Source: Tychonema sp. LEGE 06208 (GTDB lineage Bacteria > Cyanobacteriota > Cyanobacteriia > Cyanobacteriales > Microcoleaceae). From it: a stretch of 64,000 nt of DNA. The position numbers and the translations under genes were made by a program. Below the pieces are notes generated by a model that made no database searches, was not told the DNA's origin, and was given only the letters and a program-made list of their open reading frames with translations. The stretch covers positions 62,001 through 126,000 of the forward strand of contig NZ_JADEWT010000001.1 in assembly GCF_015207505.1 (NCBI RefSeq), in the 5' to 3' direction. Positions 54,255 through 63,100 of this stretch are shown here, in pieces (the first letter of the stretch is position 1; each line of letters starts with the position of its first letter).

Positions 54255-54590
54255 TTAATTCACTGCAAATTCTGTGAATTGACGCATATAAGGTGGATGA
54301 AACCCAACCACAATATCAGACTTCGGCACACCTATATTAACCAGCTCTTGCCCTAAATCGATTTCTGTTCCATTCTGCTGAATCCAGATTTTGCCATCCT
54401 TAATATCGAGATGTATAGGACAACCGTAAACTCGCTGTTTGTTATCCCAACCCACTCGAACAACTTGATAATGATTGTGTTCTGTGTCAAAAACAACTTG
54501 CACCTCTACTTCTCCATAAGAAGGCTTGTATGCAGCATATTTCGTGAGAACTTGTTTGATACAATCCCGATATTTTTCTACTTTTTCCAT
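54255..54590 (-). CDS. xisI: XisI-like fdxN-element excision controlling factor
   Basis: 111 residues. Matches XisI: YRDCIKQVLTKYAAYKPSYGEVEVQVVFDTEHNHYQVVRVGWDNKQRVYGC... and ending GVPKSDIVVGFHPPYMRQFTEFAVN. In Anabaena XisI acts with XisH and XisF in fdxN excision during heterocyst formation; non-heterocystous genomes carry many XisH/XisI pairs whose role is unclear. Overlaps xisH by 13 nt. Confidence 0.9.
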   Translation of the reverse strand: MEKVEKYRDCIKQVLTKYAAYKPSYGEVEVQVVFDTEHNHYQVVRVGWDNKQRVYGCPIHLDIKDGKIWIQQNGTEIDLGQELVNIGVPKSDIVVGFHPPYMRQFTEFAVN

Positions 54591-54994
54591 AAAGCTATCA
54601 CCTCTTCTTCTACGTCATAGACCAATAATTTTAACTGGTAATCTTCCACAACAGCGGTTGTAAATTCCAGCTTGAAGAAATCGTTATACGCCGTCAAAGG
54701 AATTGCCAAAAATAGCTGACGTTGGGGGTCTTTAAACTTGAGTGCTGTACGGTAGTTAATAAATTGTCCAACCGCTAAATGAAAATCTGTTATCGCTGAA
54801 GTATTCAAAAAGCTCTTGATTTCTACAGCAATTTTCTCGCCCTGCCGTTCGGCTGCCAGCAGACGTTCCGCCCCCAGATCGATTAACATATTAACTCCAC
54901 CCACACTGATGGAAAGTGGGTCATCTGTAATCTGCCAACCCTCCTTTTGCAACGCAATCTTCACAACATCATGAAATTTATCCTTTGCTGACAT
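54578..54994 (-). CDS. xisH: XisH-like fdxN-element excision controlling factor
   Basis: 138 residues from the ATG at 54994 (MSAKDKFHDVVKIALQKEGWQITDDPLSI), the standard XisH start; the frame is open to 55054 but the extra 20 residues are not part of the family. The fold resembles restriction endonucleases (GAERLLAAERQGEKIAVEIKSF), with E/xK residues of a PD-(D/E)XK core. Confidence 0.9.
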   Translation of the reverse strand: MSAKDKFHDVVKIALQKEGWQITDDPLSISVGGVNMLIDLGAERLLAAERQGEKIAVEIKSFLNTSAITDFHLAVGQFINYRTALKFKDPQRQLFLAIPLTAYNDFFKLEFTTAVVEDYQLKLLVYDVEEEVIALWKK

Positions 54995-55353
54995 AAAGCC
55001 CTGATGACAAACAACTACAATTATACTGGCGTTAATTGAGATGTGTGAGCGCAATAGTCATTACAAACACACAAGGAATGTCCGCATCCCTATCTATCGA
55101 AAGCTTACCACCATTTCGCAAACCCCCAAAATTTGGCGGATATCCTCATGAATTGCTGAGCATGGGGTAAATCCCTTCAGTGGCGCGATCGCCCTTCACA
55201 CCAAATACCAAACACTGTGATAATTTTACGAGTTGCGTGAAGCGTAGCTATCCCGCAGGGCGATCGCCCTTTCTTGTTTCTGATGAGCGAGATCTTAAAA
55301 TGAAAGAGCGATCGCCATTGGTTGGCAATTAACTTAATTTAAAAGTTTATTCG

Positions 55354-55686
55354 TCAATAAAGCTCAAGACAATCCAAAGTAGCGCTATCGCTCAATTCTT
55401 GAATTGCGTCTGCTCCAGCTCGAAGCATTGCTTCCACACTGCTGGTAGGTGTATTGCCACACTGCAGCCAAATCACCTTTGGCGGAGAACCATAAAGACG
55501 GCTTCTTTCTGCAAAATCAGCATCCTGAGTAACAATACAAAACCCTTGAATTTTAGCTAAATCCCAAATTTCGCTATCCATAGCTTCTGTAAACCCGTGA
55601 AACTGAACATGACTAGCATCCGGGAAGATATCAGCCAAGCGATTCACTAACTTCCGGCTCAAGTTTTGATCGAACAGTAATTTCAC
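55354..55686 (-). CDS. PIN-like DUF5615 protein (toxin-type)
   Basis: 110 residues. MKLLFDQNLSRKLV at the start and IVTQDADFAERSRLYGSPPKVIWL in the middle carry the acidic residues of the PIN-like fold (Asp6, Asp75/Asp77 region). Start overlaps the DUF433 stop by 4 nt. Together they look like a toxin-antitoxin pair; ribonuclease activity is inferred from the fold. Confidence 0.85.
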   Translation of the reverse strand: MKLLFDQNLSRKLVNRLADIFPDASHVQFHGFTEAMDSEIWDLAKIQGFCIVTQDADFAERSRLYGSPPKVIWLQCGNTPTSSVEAMLRAGADAIQELSDSATLDCLELY

Positions 55687-55913
55687 CTTTCACCTACTAC
55701 GGCAATTAAACGATGTTCTCTATCGGCAGCAAATTCAAGACAAGCTCTAATATCTTCCTCTGTTAACTCTGGGAAGTCATCTAAAATTTCTGCATGAGAC
55801 ATACCAGCAGCTAACCAGCCCAAAACATCGTACACGGTAATCCGCATTCGTCTGATACACGGCTGGCCACCACGCTTACCTGGTTCTATTGTAATGATGT
55901 TGCGATAGCTCAT
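55683..55913 (-). CDS. DUF433 antitoxin-type protein
   Basis: 76 residues. The signature GKRGGQPCIRRMRITVYDVLGWLAAGMSHAEILDDFPELTEEDIRACLEFAA is a complete DUF433 domain, a helix-turn-helix protein that usually precedes a DUF5615 PIN-like gene, as here. Confidence 0.9.
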   Translation of the reverse strand: MSYRNIITIEPGKRGGQPCIRRMRITVYDVLGWLAAGMSHAEILDDFPELTEEDIRACLEFAADREHRLIAVVGER

Positions 55914-55991
55914 GGGAAAGGGAATTTGGTATTTATAAAGCCAGTTTAGCCTAATTTTCCATTCTTTTGGTGTTCTGCCTCACTAGACAAA

Positions 55992-56624
55992 TTAATTGTT
56001 CCTCTCTTCTCTCAACTCCTGCTGCCGAATCCCCTTCAAAAACTCCTGTCTTGCCTCAATCCTTGAAGGCATTAAAACACAACGCACCAACAATTCTAAA
56101 TCCAATTCCGGCAACAAATCACTTTTAGAAATTAGCTCATAATCATTCTCGCGCAGCCCATACACAGCCAACTGATTATTTTCCCAAAACCAGACTTCTG
56201 GGATGCGAAGTCGCAGATATTTAGCTAGTTTATTTGTACTTCCGCTAGTAATTGTCACTTCTACTGCTAAATCGGGATGCTCTTTCGTTTCACCTATATA
56301 ATAAGACTCATCAGGCTCAAATGAGACATCTTTGGCTCGATTTTTGCGAGTTGCACTTCCTACAGGAATATATTCAATTTCCCTTTCACAAAAGTAGAGT
56401 TGTATCAAAAAATTAAGAATACAACTGATTGTCTCATGTGCTTCGCCCAATGTCATAAACTCGATCCACCCATCAAGATAAATAATTCGCAAACCAGGCG
56501 CATCTGCCATTAAAGATTCCAGCGCCTCAAATTGCTCCCAACTATAATAACCAGGGAGAATCAATCGCTGTTCGGCAAGCGTAACTATTTCTTCTAAAAC
56601 TTGTGCAGTCACAGCTATCACCAT
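55992..56624 (-). CDS. Uma2-family PD-(D/E)XK protein, copy 1
   Basis: 210 residues. Uma2 (DUF820) fold: LPGYYSWEQFEALESLM, LRIIYLDGWIEFMTLGEAHE, FEPDESYYIG, PDLAVEVTITSGSTNKLAKYLRLRIPEVWFWENNQL. The D...ExT core belongs to the restriction-endonuclease superfamily. Multicopy in cyanobacteria; function unknown. Almost identical to the next gene except for residues 64-86. Confidence 0.88.
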   Translation of the reverse strand: MVIAVTAQVLEEIVTLAEQRLILPGYYSWEQFEALESLMADAPGLRIIYLDGWIEFMTLGEAHETISCILNFLIQLYFCEREIEYIPVGSATRKNRAKDVSFEPDESYYIGETKEHPDLAVEVTITSGSTNKLAKYLRLRIPEVWFWENNQLAVYGLRENDYELISKSDLLPELDLELLVRCVLMPSRIEARQEFLKGIRQQELREERNN

Positions 56625-56713
56625 CCTATTTTAAATATTGCTAGCCCTTATCTAGTGTAACCCTGGTAGGACAGCATGAAATCGCATTCAAAACTTAGCG
56701 AACAAAGTCGAGC

Positions 56714-57322
56714 TTACTGCGGCCGAATTCCCTTCAAAAACTCCTGTCTTGCCTCAATCCTTGAAGGCATTAAAACACAACGCACCAACAATTCTAAATC
56801 TAATTCCGGCAGCAAATCACTTCTGGAAATTAGCTCATAATCATTCTCGCGCAGCCCATACACAGCCAACTGATTATTCTCCCAAAACCAGACTTCTGGA
56901 ATGCGAAGTCGCAGATATTTAGCTAGTTTATTTGTACTACCGCTAGTCATCGTTACTTCTACTGCTAAATCGGGATGTTCTTTCTTTTCACCTATATAAT
57001 AAGACTCATCAGGCTCAAATGAGACATCTCTTGCCCGGTCTTTGCGAGTTGCACTCCCTACAGGAAAGAACTCTATTCCGATCGCAAAAAAGTATGCTTC
57101 CAGCAATATAGCGATCGCCTTTTTAAAGCTTTCATGTGCTTCACCCAATGTCATAAACTCGATCCACCCATCAAGATAAGTTATCCGCAAACCAGAAGAG
57201 TTTGCCATCAAAGACTCTATAGCCTCAAATTGCTCCCAACTATAATAACCGGGCAGAATTAATCGCTGTTCCCCAAGCGTAACTACTTCTTCTAAAACTT
57301 GTGCAGTCACAGCTATCACCAT
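56714..57322 (-). CDS. Uma2-family PD-(D/E)XK protein, copy 2
   Basis: 202 residues. Tandem paralogue of 55992-56624, with the same start context on the complementary strand (ATAGCTGTGACTGCACAAG). Residues 1-63 and 87-200 are nearly identical to copy 1, while 64-86 (SFKKAIAILLEAYFFAIGIEFFP) are replaced. The C-terminus lacks the ELREERNN tail of copy 1. Confidence 0.88.
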   Translation of the reverse strand: MVIAVTAQVLEEVVTLGEQRLILPGYYSWEQFEAIESLMANSSGLRITYLDGWIEFMTLGEAHESFKKAIAILLEAYFFAIGIEFFPVGSATRKDRARDVSFEPDESYYIGEKKEHPDLAVEVTMTSGSTNKLAKYLRLRIPEVWFWENNQLAVYGLRENDYELISRSDLLPELDLELLVRCVLMPSRIEARQEFLKGIRPQ

Positions 57323-57417
57323 CCTATTTTAAATATTGCTAGCCCCTACCCAGTAAAAACCAGGCAGGGGCATTCTCTCACATTCTAGCTTAATCAATCC
57401 TGGATGCGCGGGGGAGC

Positions 57418-57484
57418 AAAAACCCGGTTTCTACATCAATATTTCTCGAAAAAAGCGACTATTTTTGGAAGAAACCAGGTTTTT
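57418..57484 (-). terminator. hairpin terminator downstream of the transketolase-like gene
   Basis: Arms 57418-57432 and 57470-57484 form 15 base pairs (one G-T) with a 37-nt loop; GGGTTTTT closes the minus-strand read. 15 bp after the stop. Confidence 0.5.
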
Positions 57485-57498
57485 TTGCCTAAGTCTGA

Positions 57499-59739
57499 TT
57501 AATTAACTAACCCGATCGCCCTTTTAGTCAAAGCATCAGCAGTCAACCCATTAAACGCCATCAACTCACCCGCACTAGCAGTCGTTTCCCCCCGCTTCCA
57601 AGCAAAAGTATCACGCGGGCAATTGCTGCGTAGCATCACAGGCTCCAACATCCCAGAAGCGCCGCCTATGACACCAATCAAGGCATCTCCGCCAAACATT
57701 TCGGCAAATTTGTCATCGCTCAAAAAGCCGCCGTCAGCCTCGGAACAAGTATCCCAAGCAACATCAGTTGGACGATACAAACGCCGAGGATTGATAATAG
57801 AAACAATCCGCGAACCTATGCCTGATTTTTCCAAAGATGCCGCTGCTTCAAACACCGGAATCAAACTCATATCGCCAATGACAGCAAATACAACCTTCTT
57901 GCTCCCCCCTTGATTAAGGGGGGTTGGGGGGGGATCGATTTCTTGCAACACAATAGCACCATCTTCCAAACCTTGGCGAGTCTGTGCAAAAGTAGTGCGA
58001 ATTGGCAGCGGCGACTTGCTCGCAGTAATCACAACTCCCTTATTCTTCGCACTCAAAGCCCACTCGTAACAAGCTTGAATGCTGTTAGCATCCGGTGGAA
58101 ACAAAGGAAACACATTTCCATTCCGCATCATGGCCGCAAAATAAGCCTCAATTTCCGGGCGTTGGTGCGTCCAACCGTTCCGGCCTTGCTCCAATGCACC
58201 CGCTGTAAATAAGGTGACAGCAGCCGGAGTTGGACGGCGCAATTCTGCCATTGCTTGGGTAACAGTTTGCCAAATTGGTAAACCGTTGATGGCAAAAGAT
58301 TCGTAGGAACACCACAAACTCCGCCCTCCAAACAGCGACAAACCTACAGCCAAACCCGCGCAAGCATCTTCGCTCAAAGGTTCGTAAACTTGACCGTTTG
58401 GCGATTGATTGTACAAGTCATCTGTTGTCGGGTGAATAATTTTGAGAGCTTGATTGATGTTGGCAATTGCCGATGCTTCATTACCGTCAGCATTGGTGAC
58501 AAGAAAAGTCCGATCGCACTCGCCGACTTTCGCTACCAAACGTCCCATTGCAGTTGTCGAAATCTTGGCTTCTCCGCCAACCGCAAATTCTTCTAAAGGC
58601 AATTCCCCCAAATCTGCCAGCGGCAATGTAAACTCAGTAACAACTGTTTTCGCTGCAGGCCCGCCGCCGGCGCGCTCGCAATTTGTCCGCACCAACTCCC
58701 AAGCAGCCACCGTCAAAGCGCGCTCTTTTAAAGCACTGATAATGTGCGGAGCATCCAGCGTATCTTTTGGATAAAGGTTGTGAGATTTCGAGCCGCGCGC
58801 GTGCACTCCGGCACCTTTCAACTGTTTGATGATAAACACAGTCAATTTGCCGCCGAGAGCAGATTTTGCCGCTTTGTCAACTCCTTGTAAAACAGCTTTG
58901 GTAAATGCCATGCGCTGTTCGAGTGAAAAAGCAGTGCTGTCAACATAAGCTTCCGGTTGATTTTTATCGTCAAATTCCTTAGCATCAACTAAGATAACTT
59001 CTTCAAAACCGTTTCCTTGCCAATAAGCAATCATTTCAGCATTAGTTTTTGTCGAAACCATGCTGTGATGTTCTTGAGAATATCCGTTCCAAACTAACAC
59101 TGGTAAAAAGTTAGTAGCCTTGGGATAAGCAGTGTGGAAATGCCCCATGCTGCTCATGGGATAGGGTTCGCCCATGCCGCCGTCGCCGATTGTGAAAGCA
59201 AACAGTTTTCCGGGATGCAAAAGCGCTCCCGCCATTGCAAAATGCTGCCCTTGTCCGAGGGGGCCAGCAGGTGCTAAAAGACCGGGAATGAAACCGGAAA
59301 GATGTCCTAACAAACCGTCTTTTTCGCGGAATTTATCGCGCACTTGCTGCACGTTGACAATTCCCATGTCTTCTAAAGATCGATCGAGAAACATGGCACT
59401 GTAAAATCCCGGCGCGTGGTGCCCCACTTCGGTGACAATGTTCTTGTGTCCGAGCATCACCAACGCGGCATAAGCCTCGGCTTGGCTGGCAAAACCGCCC
59501 GGATGTCCCGATGCCTTGCTGGCGGTGACTTGCAGCGTCAGGTAGCGCAGGGCGTCTGCTCCCAGCATTGTTTGAAAGACGGCGGCGGGATCGGCGGGAT
59601 CGGCGATCGACTTGCTTCCCTCGGCGATCGCGGGTGCTTTCCCGTAAGTCTCAAAACCCGGCACTGTTTCGGAGAAATACTGGATTCCTTCGCAAAAACT
59701 GGGGATGGCTGACGTTGCCTTCGACGTAGTTGCAGTCAT
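57499..59739 (-). CDS. ThDP-dependent transketolase-like enzyme (putative phosphoketolase, Sll0529 type)
   Basis: 746 residues. N-terminal ThDP domain with ASGHPGGFASQAEAYAALVMLG, GHHAPGFYSAMFLDRS, GQGQHFAMAGALL and the GDGGMGEPYPMSS...VLVWNGYSQ segment; pyrimidine domain with RRPTPAAVTLFTAGALEQGRNGWTHQRPEIE; a transketolase C-terminal domain. It lacks the typical Xfp N-terminus, and in Synechocystis the similar Sll0529 is called a putative second phosphoketolase, so the reaction is uncertain. Residues coded by 57898-57940 (PPPTPLNQGGSKK) come from a GC-rich palindrome kept in frame. Confidence 0.8.
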   Translation of the reverse strand: MTATTSKATSAIPSFCEGIQYFSETVPGFETYGKAPAIAEGSKSIADPADPAAVFQTMLGADALRYLTLQVTASKASGHPGGFASQAEAYAALVMLGHKNIVTEVGHHAPGFYSAMFLDRSLEDMGIVNVQQVRDKFREKDGLLGHLSGFIPGLLAPAGPLGQGQHFAMAGALLHPGKLFAFTIGDGGMGEPYPMSSMGHFHTAYPKATNFLPVLVWNGYSQEHHSMVSTKTNAEMIAYWQGNGFEEVILVDAKEFDDKNQPEAYVDSTAFSLEQRMAFTKAVLQGVDKAAKSALGGKLTVFIIKQLKGAGVHARGSKSHNLYPKDTLDAPHIISALKERALTVAAWELVRTNCERAGGGPAAKTVVTEFTLPLADLGELPLEEFAVGGEAKISTTAMGRLVAKVGECDRTFLVTNADGNEASAIANINQALKIIHPTTDDLYNQSPNGQVYEPLSEDACAGLAVGLSLFGGRSLWCSYESFAINGLPIWQTVTQAMAELRRPTPAAVTLFTAGALEQGRNGWTHQRPEIEAYFAAMMRNGNVFPLFPPDANSIQACYEWALSAKNKGVVITASKSPLPIRTTFAQTRQGLEDGAIVLQEIDPPPTPLNQGGSKKVVFAVIGDMSLIPVFEAAASLEKSGIGSRIVSIINPRRLYRPTDVAWDTCSEADGGFLSDDKFAEMFGGDALIGVIGGASGMLEPVMLRSNCPRDTFAWKRGETTASAGELMAFNGLTADALTKRAIGLVN
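57904..57933. repeat. CCCCCCTTGATTAAGGGGGG palindrome inside coding sequence
   Basis: A 20-bp near-perfect palindrome followed by TTGGGGGGGG, the well-known PTPLNQGG-coding cyanobacterial repeat. It sits in frame in the transketolase-like gene, at a linker between domains. Confidence 0.85.
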
Positions 59740-60047
59740 GCTTGATACCTGAAAAATTTGGATTAGATTAATTTAACAGTAATTTTATAACTTATTTGTT
59801 GCAAAATATCGTTATTTCTGTTATTGCCAATTATAAATCATTCAAATATCTTAAACTTTTAGATGAGTGCGCCCGATATTTTCACAAGCAAATCAGCGCG
59901 ATTTTGCCGAAAAAATATCGCCGATCAGATTTCTTGCACGAGTCTTGGATAGCTATGAAAACCGCAGATTTCAGGCAGATAAACACAAATAAACGCAGAT
60001 TTTTTTTTCCAGATTGTTTCTAAATTTTGCCAGCAGTCTATTACAAA
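59740..60047. other. gene-free interval
   Basis: AT-rich; contains one ACCGCAGATTTCAGGCAGATAAACAC-like repeat (about 59960-60002) of a type scattered in cyanobacterial genomes. Open frames here show no recognisable protein. Confidence 0.6.
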
Positions 60048-61286
60048 TTAGGGCTCGCTAACATCTAAACCCAGCCGTTCCCCAACATTAATATAAACGG
60101 GAGTGCTACTTTCAAAAAGAGAAGGTCTAGCCTTCTGATTCCCCAGCCACACAAAGAAACTGCTGAGTGCTGGAGCCGGATCTTGATCGCGGCGCAGCGT
60201 GTAGATCAAACCTTCGCAGGGCCCGTTAACGCGGCTGCTGGTGCAAATCACTTTCTGATTGTTGACAGTGCCTACAGTGACATAATTTAGCTGTTTGTTG
60301 CGGCTGTAATTTTCTAGGCGCTGAGTGACTTGTTTGCAGCGAGTCAGAGGATCGTAGCCAGAATCCGAAAAGAAATTAGAATTCCAGCGAATCCAAGGCT
60401 CCCTAAACCCTTGCGGATTTTGATAAACAGTCATCGGTTCGCCGGTGGAGGTATCGCAGACAAAGCCTCCTGGCCCCAGATTCGATTGAGTTTGGCTGTA
60501 GCCGCGCTGGATCGAAATATTGCTGAGAATATCAAACCCGTTAGGTTTAGCTTGCGATCGCAACGACATCAAAGAATCGATCGGGATTGCTGCATTTAAC
60601 CCTGTTTTAATTTCCTCAATTTGACCGTTCCACTGGCCGATCACCGTACCAACAGTATCACCCTGACCGTGAATTCCCACAACAGTGCCATCAGCATCAA
60701 ATACAGGCCCGCCGCTCATGCCGCGCCTGGTGACAGCTTGATATCGCAGTCCGTATCCCGATGATGCGCGATCGAGACGAGAAGAAACAATACCTGCTGT
60801 AAATTCGAGTTTTCTTTCATACCAAGAAGCGATGGGCAGTGGATAGCCAGCAACGTAAATAGTAGAACCGACTACAGCACGTTTTGATTCGCCAATTGGC
60901 GCTACTGGATAATTTTCTCTGCTGTAAAACTGGATCAGAGCTAAGTCTATATCGCGGTCGTTTTTCGGCAGCCGCTGTATTCTGATTGCTCTATAATTTT
61001 TTTCTAAATGAGTGCGAATGCTGTATTCTTGGGCGAGGCTGGCAACAACGTGATTCGCCGTCAGAACCGTATAAATATTGCCTTGTTTTGCAATAATTAC
61101 TCCCGAACCGCTAGTAGCAAAACCCAGCGTATTGTTAACTTCGACGGTGCTCAACGTTGCTACCTGGGCAATTTCTTCCGCTGTTTTGGCACAAGCAGCA
61201 TATTGTTGGCCGACAATTGCTGTCGCCGTTATTGCACCGGTCAAGATGATTGTCAGCACCCCGAACCGCGAACCCCACAAATTCAT
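60048..61286 (-). CDS. secreted trypsin-like serine protease with C-terminal COP23 domain
   Basis: 412 residues from the ATG at 61286, chosen for GGGGAG 6 nt upstream and because it begins a good signal peptide (FGVLTIILTGAITATAIVG, to about AACA). The protease domain has the triad His79 (TANHVV), Asp114 (DIDLALIQF) and Ser191 (RGMSGGPVFD). Residues about 275-405 form a COP23 domain (VCDTSTGEPMTVYQNPQG, WNSNFFSDSGYDPLTRCKQV). COP23 was first described as a circadian-oscillating membrane protein in Cyanothece. The same domain is the whole of the neighbouring gene at 61770. Confidence 0.88.
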   Translation of the reverse strand: MNLWGSRFGVLTIILTGAITATAIVGQQYAACAKTAEEIAQVATLSTVEVNNTLGFATSGSGVIIAKQGNIYTVLTANHVVASLAQEYSIRTHLEKNYRAIRIQRLPKNDRDIDLALIQFYSRENYPVAPIGESKRAVVGSTIYVAGYPLPIASWYERKLEFTAGIVSSRLDRASSGYGLRYQAVTRRGMSGGPVFDADGTVVGIHGQGDTVGTVIGQWNGQIEEIKTGLNAAIPIDSLMSLRSQAKPNGFDILSNISIQRGYSQTQSNLGPGGFVCDTSTGEPMTVYQNPQGFREPWIRWNSNFFSDSGYDPLTRCKQVTQRLENYSRNKQLNYVTVGTVNNQKVICTSSRVNGPCEGLIYTLRRDQDPAPALSSFFVWLGNQKARPSLFESSTPVYINVGERLGLDVSEP

Positions 61287-61288
61287 CG

Positions 61289-61495
61289 CTAACTCCCCAG
61301 ACATGACGAGACGAACTGCAAATATATACCGATCGGAATTCCCCAACTGGATTTAACCATTTTTTCCAATAATTCTCGCGTCGGCGCGCTTCCATCTTCA
61401 AAAGTATAGACCTCAAAACCGGGATGTCGATCGCTGCCCCGATCGTTAATTGCCACCAAGAAACTTTTGCCATTAAAAATCCGGCGGCGGTTCAT
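61289..61495 (-). CDS. small ORF directly upstream of the serine protease
   Basis: 68 residues from ATG 61495 (the frame is open to an ATG at 61591). Reads RRRIFNGKSFLVAINDRGSDRHPGFEVYTFEDGSAPTRELLEKMVK, then a hydrophobic tail. Its stop lies 2 nt before the protease ATG, and the protease ribosome site is inside it, which suggests coupling. No family recognised; no ribosome site of its own. Confidence 0.4.
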   Translation of the reverse strand: MNRRRIFNGKSFLVAINDRGSDRHPGFEVYTFEDGSAPTRELLEKMVKSSWGIPIGIYLQFVSSCLGS

Positions 61496-61769
61496 GGCAA
61501 TTTTAACGTTATTTGTATACCGCAAGCTATAGCCTTGACAAAAAGATTTTGGCAGCAGCAACTCTACAAAACCCCGCGCTACTGCCAACACCTCAGCACC
61601 AGCAGGGAATCAGGTGGCGGCGACTGTCCCACCGCAGGGCCTAGGAACTGCTGTCGTTCGATCTGTTAACCGCAGATTTCAAGCGTACAAACACCGATCG
61701 ACACAGATGCATTCAATCTTGAAAATTGCCCAACCATTAAGCAAGGCTGGAGGATGGCGAAAAAATCGG

Positions 61770-62303
61770 CTATTGCGCCCCATCATCCGTGCTTTCCCCT
61801 AGTTTTTGCCTCACGTCAATGTAAGGAATGTTACGGGCTTCATCAAAAGACGGCATCCCGACATATCCTTGACGCCAAGCTAACAAATTATATAAAGAGC
61901 CGATCGGGTCTTGGCCTGGTCTGAGAGTATAAATCAAATTTTGACACAAACCGTTGACTTGATTCGCCGTGCAGATGACGTTTTGGCCGTTCATCCGGCC
62001 TGCTGTAATGTACTTGAGCACCCGGTTGCGGCGATAGGTTTCGAGGCGCTGGCTGACTAATTGGCACCGAGTTTGTGGATTGTAGCCAGAACCGGAAAAA
62101 TAATCTGAATTCCACTCAATCCAAGGCTCTACCGCACCTTGAGAGTTTTGGTACACCGTCACCGGTGCGCCCCTGACGGTACTGCACGAAAATCCCTTTT
62201 CCGTGGGTGAACTCCAGCCGTAACTAGGCTCAAAAGGCACTGTCAGGCTGCTGAGGGCGATCGCGCTTGTCGCCAAAACCTTCGTCAATAATTGCTGTTT
62301 CAT
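61770..62303 (-). CDS. secreted COP23-domain protein
   Basis: 177 residues from the ATG at 62303, which begins a signal peptide (LLTKVLATSAIALSSLTVPFEPSYG); the 21 residues upstream in frame do not fit. The COP23 domain spans about 37-175 with four Cys at positions matching the protease paralogue (CSTV, RCQLV, VICTA, LCQNL), probably two disulfides. Transcribed toward the protease gene. Confidence 0.88.
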   Translation of the reverse strand: MKQQLLTKVLATSAIALSSLTVPFEPSYGWSSPTEKGFSCSTVRGAPVTVYQNSQGAVEPWIEWNSDYFSGSGYNPQTRCQLVSQRLETYRRNRVLKYITAGRMNGQNVICTANQVNGLCQNLIYTLRPGQDPIGSLYNLLAWRQGYVGMPSFDEARNIPYIDVRQKLGESTDDGAQ

Positions 62304-63100
62304 GATGATGTTCTCACTATTTTTGATGGAATTCGGTAGAAAAATCACCAAATGTTGCGATCGCACCCTGAATGCGCCAGAGGCTGGCTGCTAAATTATG
62401 TTGTTCGCGACTTGCACGTTTGCTGGTGCCAAATCCGGCTGAAATACCCGCTTTATTTCTTAGTCCGTCTCGGCGGAGGAAAGCTTGTACAGTCGAGGTT
62501 TCAACCGCCGACTCATCAGGGATTTTTAATGTGGATTTTGTTCTGTAACTGCACCGAAAGCCCAGTTATGCCACTCCGCAGCCCTCGTAAAATGCGCGCA
62601 ACCGTCGAAAATATGTCCTCATTACTACTAATCAAGGTCAAGGTTTCGCCAACCGGAAAAAAGCTATTTAAATCAGACGGAATAAAGCGATTTGCAACGC
62701 TACATCACACCGCCGATCGGTTATTCGATCTGACTGGCAGTCTAGCGTTACGAGCTCGCATCTGATGAGATCCCGACCCTGCAGCAGCGTTGCACGCATC
62801 AAGTGCCTTACCCGTTTACGTGAAACCACAATAAAATTAAGGTATTAATCAGAACTCTTAACTTGTTTTCATCTACGTATATCTTTGGCACTGATTCACA
62901 AATTCTCTGAAATTATCTAATCTAGAGTGTGCTTATCTGCTTTTCATCTGCGGTTTATGTATCGATCCGGAACTTATCCAAGACATCTCGTATTGCGGAT
63001 GCCGGGAAATACTCATAAGTGAGTGTAATCAGGAAGTAAGTGCTTTCTACCAGAAAAATTCACCCTCCACGCACAGACGTGGAGTTGAGTATTAAAAACT
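62304..63100. other. gene-poor interval with one REP-like palindrome and a leader hairpin
   Basis: Contains GTCGAGGTTTCAACCGCCGAC (62492-62512), a copy of the REP-like family of 50722/50799. A small stem CTCCACG/CGTGGAG (63065-63084) lies just before the lipoprotein gene. The open frame 62352-62765 looks non-coding. Confidence 0.6.

Noticed and set aside
54995-55054. 20-residue extension of XisH
   Set aside because: XisH proteins start at MSAKDKFHD; the extra residues do not belong to the family.
59796-60023. 75-codon open frame upstream of the transketolase-like gene
   Set aside because: Ends in scattered intergenic repeat DNA; no ribosome site or family.
62352-62765. 137-codon open frame
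   Set aside because: Crosses a REP-like palindrome, unlike any family, and has poor codon use.
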